64,000 nucleotides of DNA from Desulfosporosinus cupriresistens (lineage in GTDB: Bacteria; Bacillota; Desulfitobacteriia; Desulfitobacteriales; Desulfitobacteriaceae). This document shows, piece by piece, positions 61,792-64,000 of the stretch. Below the pieces are notes generated by a model that worked only from the letters and a program-made list of their open reading frames with translations, ran no database searches and was not told the origin of the DNA. The DNA lies in NCBI RefSeq assembly GCF_001707885.1, contig NZ_MASS01000015.1, forward strand, positions 22,666 through 86,665, given 5' to 3'. Numbering within the stretch: the stretch's first letter is position 1; every line of letters begins with the position of its first letter. Position numbers and translations under genes: made by a program.

Positions 61792-62952
61792 ATGGACTTT
61801 CAGTTTAACCACGACCAATTAAAGATGCAGAAAATGGTACGCGATTTTGTTCAAAAGGAAATCATTCCTCAAGCAGTGATCACTGATGAGACACATGAGT
61901 TTCCTTTAGAGACCATCCGCAAGATGGGAAAGCTTGGATTGATGGGTATTTCTATCCCAAAGGAATATGGGGGGATGGGTGCTGATTTCTTATCTTATAT
62001 CTTGGCTATTGAAGAAATCGCCAAAGGTTGCGCTTCTACGGCTGTTATTACGGTCCATACGTCTGTGGAAAGTTTCCCGATTCTTTACTTCGGGACTGAG
62101 GAGCAAAAACAGAAATATCTGACCAAGCTCGTCGGAGGAGAATTTATCGGGGCATTTGCTTTGACTGAGGCTAACGCTGGTTCGGATGCGTCTAGCTTGC
62201 AAACAACTGCAAGGCGTGATGGGGAATATTATATCTTAAATGGCAAAAAGCGTTTCATCTCGAATGCGGGTTATGCGGACATCTATTTGGTCATGGCTTC
62301 TACAGATCGCAACAGAGGGGCACATGGGGTTTCCGCTTTCCTCGTTGATAAGGATACGCCGGGATTTAAAATTGGGAAACGGGAAGAGAAAATGGGTCTC
62401 CATGGCTCGGCAACGTGTGAGTTGATTTTTGAAGATGCTCGTGTGCCTGTCGAGAATTTATTAGGAGAAGAAGGGCAAGGTTTCAAAGTTGCCATGTTTC
62501 TTCTGGACGCTGGACGGATCGGGATTGGGGCACAGGCTTTGGGGATAGCTGAAGCAGCTCTTGAAGCAGCACTTGCCTATTCACAGGAAAGGGTACAGTT
62601 TAAACAACCCATTGGCAACTTCCAAGGGATTCAATTCATGCTTGCAGATATGGCCACCCAAATTGAAGCATCAAAACTACTAGTTTATCAGGCCGCCTCT
62701 CTCAGAATGGCCGGTCTTCCTTATAGCAAGGAGGCCTCGATGGCCAAGATGCATGCCAGTGATACTGCCGTTAAGGTGACGACGGATGCAGTGCAAATTT
62801 TTGGTGGGTATGGCTACTGTAAGGAATACAAGGTTGAGCGTTATATGAGGGATGCCAAGATCACGCAAATTTATGAAGGCACAAATCAAATTCAGAGGAT
62901 TTTGATTGCGAAGCATCTGAGGACTACCCCGTACTGGGGTCGGTCGCTTTAA
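61792..62952 (+). CDS. Acyl-CoA dehydrogenase
   Basis: FAD enzyme of 386 residues in the short-chain acyl-CoA dehydrogenase family (butyryl-CoA dehydrogenase type). The FAD and substrate signatures are GAFALTEANAGSDASSLQTTA and FISNAGYADIYLVMA, then GRIGIGAQALGIAEAALEAALAYSQERVQF and DAVQIFGGYGYCKEYKVERYMRDAKI. The catalytic base is Glu362 in QIYEGTNQIQR. The start is ATG 61792 after GATGGCGAGG. There are no electron-transfer flavoprotein or other beta-oxidation genes next to it, so substrate and partner are open. A repeat element starts at its stop. Confidence 0.95.
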   Translation: MDFQFNHDQLKMQKMVRDFVQKEIIPQAVITDETHEFPLETIRKMGKLGLMGISIPKEYGGMGADFLSYILAIEEIAKGCASTAVITVHTSVESFPILYFGTEEQKQKYLTKLVGGEFIGAFALTEANAGSDASSLQTTARRDGEYYILNGKKRFISNAGYADIYLVMASTDRNRGAHGVSAFLVDKDTPGFKIGKREEKMGLHGSATCELIFEDARVPVENLLGEEGQGFKVAMFLLDAGRIGIGAQALGIAEAALEAALAYSQERVQFKQPIGNFQGIQFMLADMATQIEASKLLVYQAASLRMAGLPYSKEASMAKMHASDTAVKVTTDAVQIFGGYGYCKEYKVERYMRDAKITQIYEGTNQIQRILIAKHLRTTPYWGRSL

Positions 62953-63090
62953 CGGAAGTTTGCTGGTCTGCTAACGTAAAGACCTCGTGCTCGTGTCATA
63001 CTGCGTCCTGGGCTTGGGTCGGGGGAACGGAAAATGGAAAGATGAGCGCTAGGTGGACGGCACATTGCATGTGCACCGTCCTGTTTTGGG
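62950..63090 (+). repeat. Composite interspersed repeat, right-arm copy
   Basis: TTTAACGGAAGTTTGCTG and GACCTCGTGCTCGTGTCATA are the right arm of the 55.6-kb element, and the hairpin GACGGCACAT...GTGCACCGTC lies at 63056-63080. The left arm and centre are missing. It touches the stop codon of the acyl-CoA dehydrogenase gene, which reads TAACGG into the element. Confidence 0.8.
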
Positions 63091-63199
63091 ATAAACCAGT
63101 TGAACGTGAAAAATTCGAGTATGTCTTGGAAGCTGCAAGGTTGGCACCGTCTTGGAGAAATATGTAGTGTTGGCGCTCTGGTGAGTATCCTATAAAAAT

Positions 63200-63286
63200 T
63201 TAGAAGAATACTTAGAAAAATACTTAGAAAAATACTTAGAAGAATACCCTCACGTCACATTTATGACATGAGGGTATTCTTATTTT
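63200..63286. terminator. Bidirectional terminator preceded by AGAAAAATACTT repeats
   Basis: Bases about 63200-63240 are three to four tandem AGAAAAATACTT units. AGAATACCCTCA (63241-63252) and TGAGGGTATTCT (63269-63280) pair, followed by TATTTT, with A-rich sequence before it, so it can stop the acyl-CoA dehydrogenase transcript and the minus-strand malic enzyme. Confidence 0.75.
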
Positions 63287-63381
63287 AGGCTCTTTTTCTA
63301 AATTGTCCTTGACACAGGGTCCATATTACATACTACTTTTAGGTTGTGCTCTTCTTTTTCGTTGATAAAAATAAAGCAGAA

Positions 63382-64000
63382 TTAACGGCTCGCTAAGAGA
63401 CTCGTCTTTTCAAAGATCTCCTCGGGGTTCCCATGTATACGGGCCACTCCCGATTTGATAGCGGCTTGAGCAACTGCGGCAGCAACTTTAGGGGCTACCC
63501 GTGGGTCGAAGACCCCTGGAATGATATATTCAGCATTTAACTCTTCATCAGAAATGATTCCCGCGATCGCATAGGCGGCAGCAAGTTTCATTTCTTCATT
63601 GATGTCTTTAGCACGGACATCTAATGTGCCTCTAAAGATACCTGGGAAAACCAAGACATTGTTTACCTGATTAGGATAGTCAGAACGACCAGTACCAACA
63701 ACCGCCGCTCCTGCTGTTAAGGCTTCTTCAGGGAATATTTCCGGCGTCGGATTTGCCATAGCAAAAATGATCGCCTCAGAATTCATGGTGGCTATCATTT
63801 TCCCGTTCAGGACACCCGGAGCAGAGACCCCAATGAAGACATCAGTTCCTACCAGTGCATCAGTTAAAGAACCGTTGAGCTTTGCATGGTTTGTTAGCTC
63901 TGCCATCTCTTCCTGAGCCGGATTCATCCAACGTTCACCAGTGCAAAGAATGCCTGCCCGATCAACCATAATTGCATTTTTCAAACCCGCTTGTAGCAAT
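63382..64000 (-). CDS. NAD(P)-dependent malic enzyme, C-terminal part
   Basis: Only the last 205 or so residues are in the window; the gene continues past its right edge. The Rossmann-type NAD domain is seen with FAMANPTPEIFPEEALTAGAAVVGTGRSDYPNQVNNVLVFPGIFRGTLDVRA, the signature of short (about 400-residue) bacterial malic enzymes. This enzyme decarboxylates malate to pyruvate. The C-terminus, SGVARIHGNPEEIFEKTSLLASR, is normal. Confidence 0.95.
   Translation of the reverse strand, partial: LLQAGLKNAIMVDRAGILCTGERWMNPAQEEMAELTNHAKLNGSLTDALVGTDVFIGVSAPGVLNGKMIATMNSEAIIFAMANPTPEIFPEEALTAGAAVVGTGRSDYPNQVNNVLVFPGIFRGTLDVRAKDINEEMKLAAAYAIAGIISDEELNAEYIIPGVFDPRVAPKVAAAVAQAAIKSGVARIHGNPEEIFEKTSLLASR

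Overview
The window looks like a chromosome segment of a spore-forming anaerobic Firmicute of the Desulfosporosinus/Desulfitobacterium type (Peptococcaceae/Desulfitobacteriaceae). The grounds are the tig-clpX-lonB-lonA-ysxC block, glutamate mutase and methylaspartate ammonia-lyase, a 2-hydroxyacyl-CoA dehydratase-type protein with its activator, SipW/TasA-type surface genes, the YetF/DUF4363 pair, and frequent GTG/TTG starts behind strong GGAGG sites. The genus is inferred from gene content, not from a search.

Layout. 1-2.8 kb: the end of a MacB-type ABC permease and a CWB2 cell-wall protein. 3.4-10.4 kb: a glutamate-degradation operon (GntR regulator, murI, glmS, glmL, glmE, mal). 10.5-13.6 kb: an Uma2 pseudogene, then a solo 2-hydroxyacyl-CoA dehydratase-like protein and its ATP-dependent activator. 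14.1-20.0 kb: a signal peptidase SipW / TasA-like cassette with a duplicated C-terminal domain, a zinc-ribbon membrane protein carrying a long Thr/Pro/Ser/Ala tandem repeat, and a small zinc-ribbon partner. 20.2-25.6 kb: citDEFCXG. 26-29.6 kb: two soluble chemoreceptors (CZB type and globin-coupled). 29.9-34.5 kb: an O-methyltransferase, a DUF1624 acyltransferase, a P-loop protein, rph (frameshifted), rdgB (repeat-derived tail) and three tRNAs. 35-39.2 kb: one NarL-type histidine kinase with three tandem paralogous response regulators. 39.6-47.4 kb: a VTT membrane protein, a secreted DUF5667-like protein, two tRNAs, YetF/DUF4363, and a glycolipid-synthase-like glycosyltransferase with a polysaccharide deacetylase. 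47.6-55.6 kb: the proteostasis block, lacking clpP between tig and clpX. 56.2-64 kb: a flavoprotein, a CaCA exchanger, a DMT transporter, a LysM-ferritin-like protein, a YrzE-like membrane protein, an acyl-CoA dehydrogenase and the end of a malic enzyme.

How genes fit together. glmS/E/L and mal take L-glutamate to mesaconate; murI could feed in D-glutamate. The nearby cit genes could then cleave citramalate to acetate and pyruvate, which would make them the last step of the methylaspartate pathway rather than a citrate pathway. The linking mesaconase is not in the window.

The most striking non-genic feature is several families of short interspersed repeats. They include a 340-bp MITE-like element with 33-bp terminal inverted repeats, a 141-bp repeat present twice, a CGAAGACACTGTCTTCG hairpin family and a GACGGCACAT...ATGTGCACCGTC hairpin family. 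They sit inside operons, at gene ends, and in one case inside a reading frame (rdgB).
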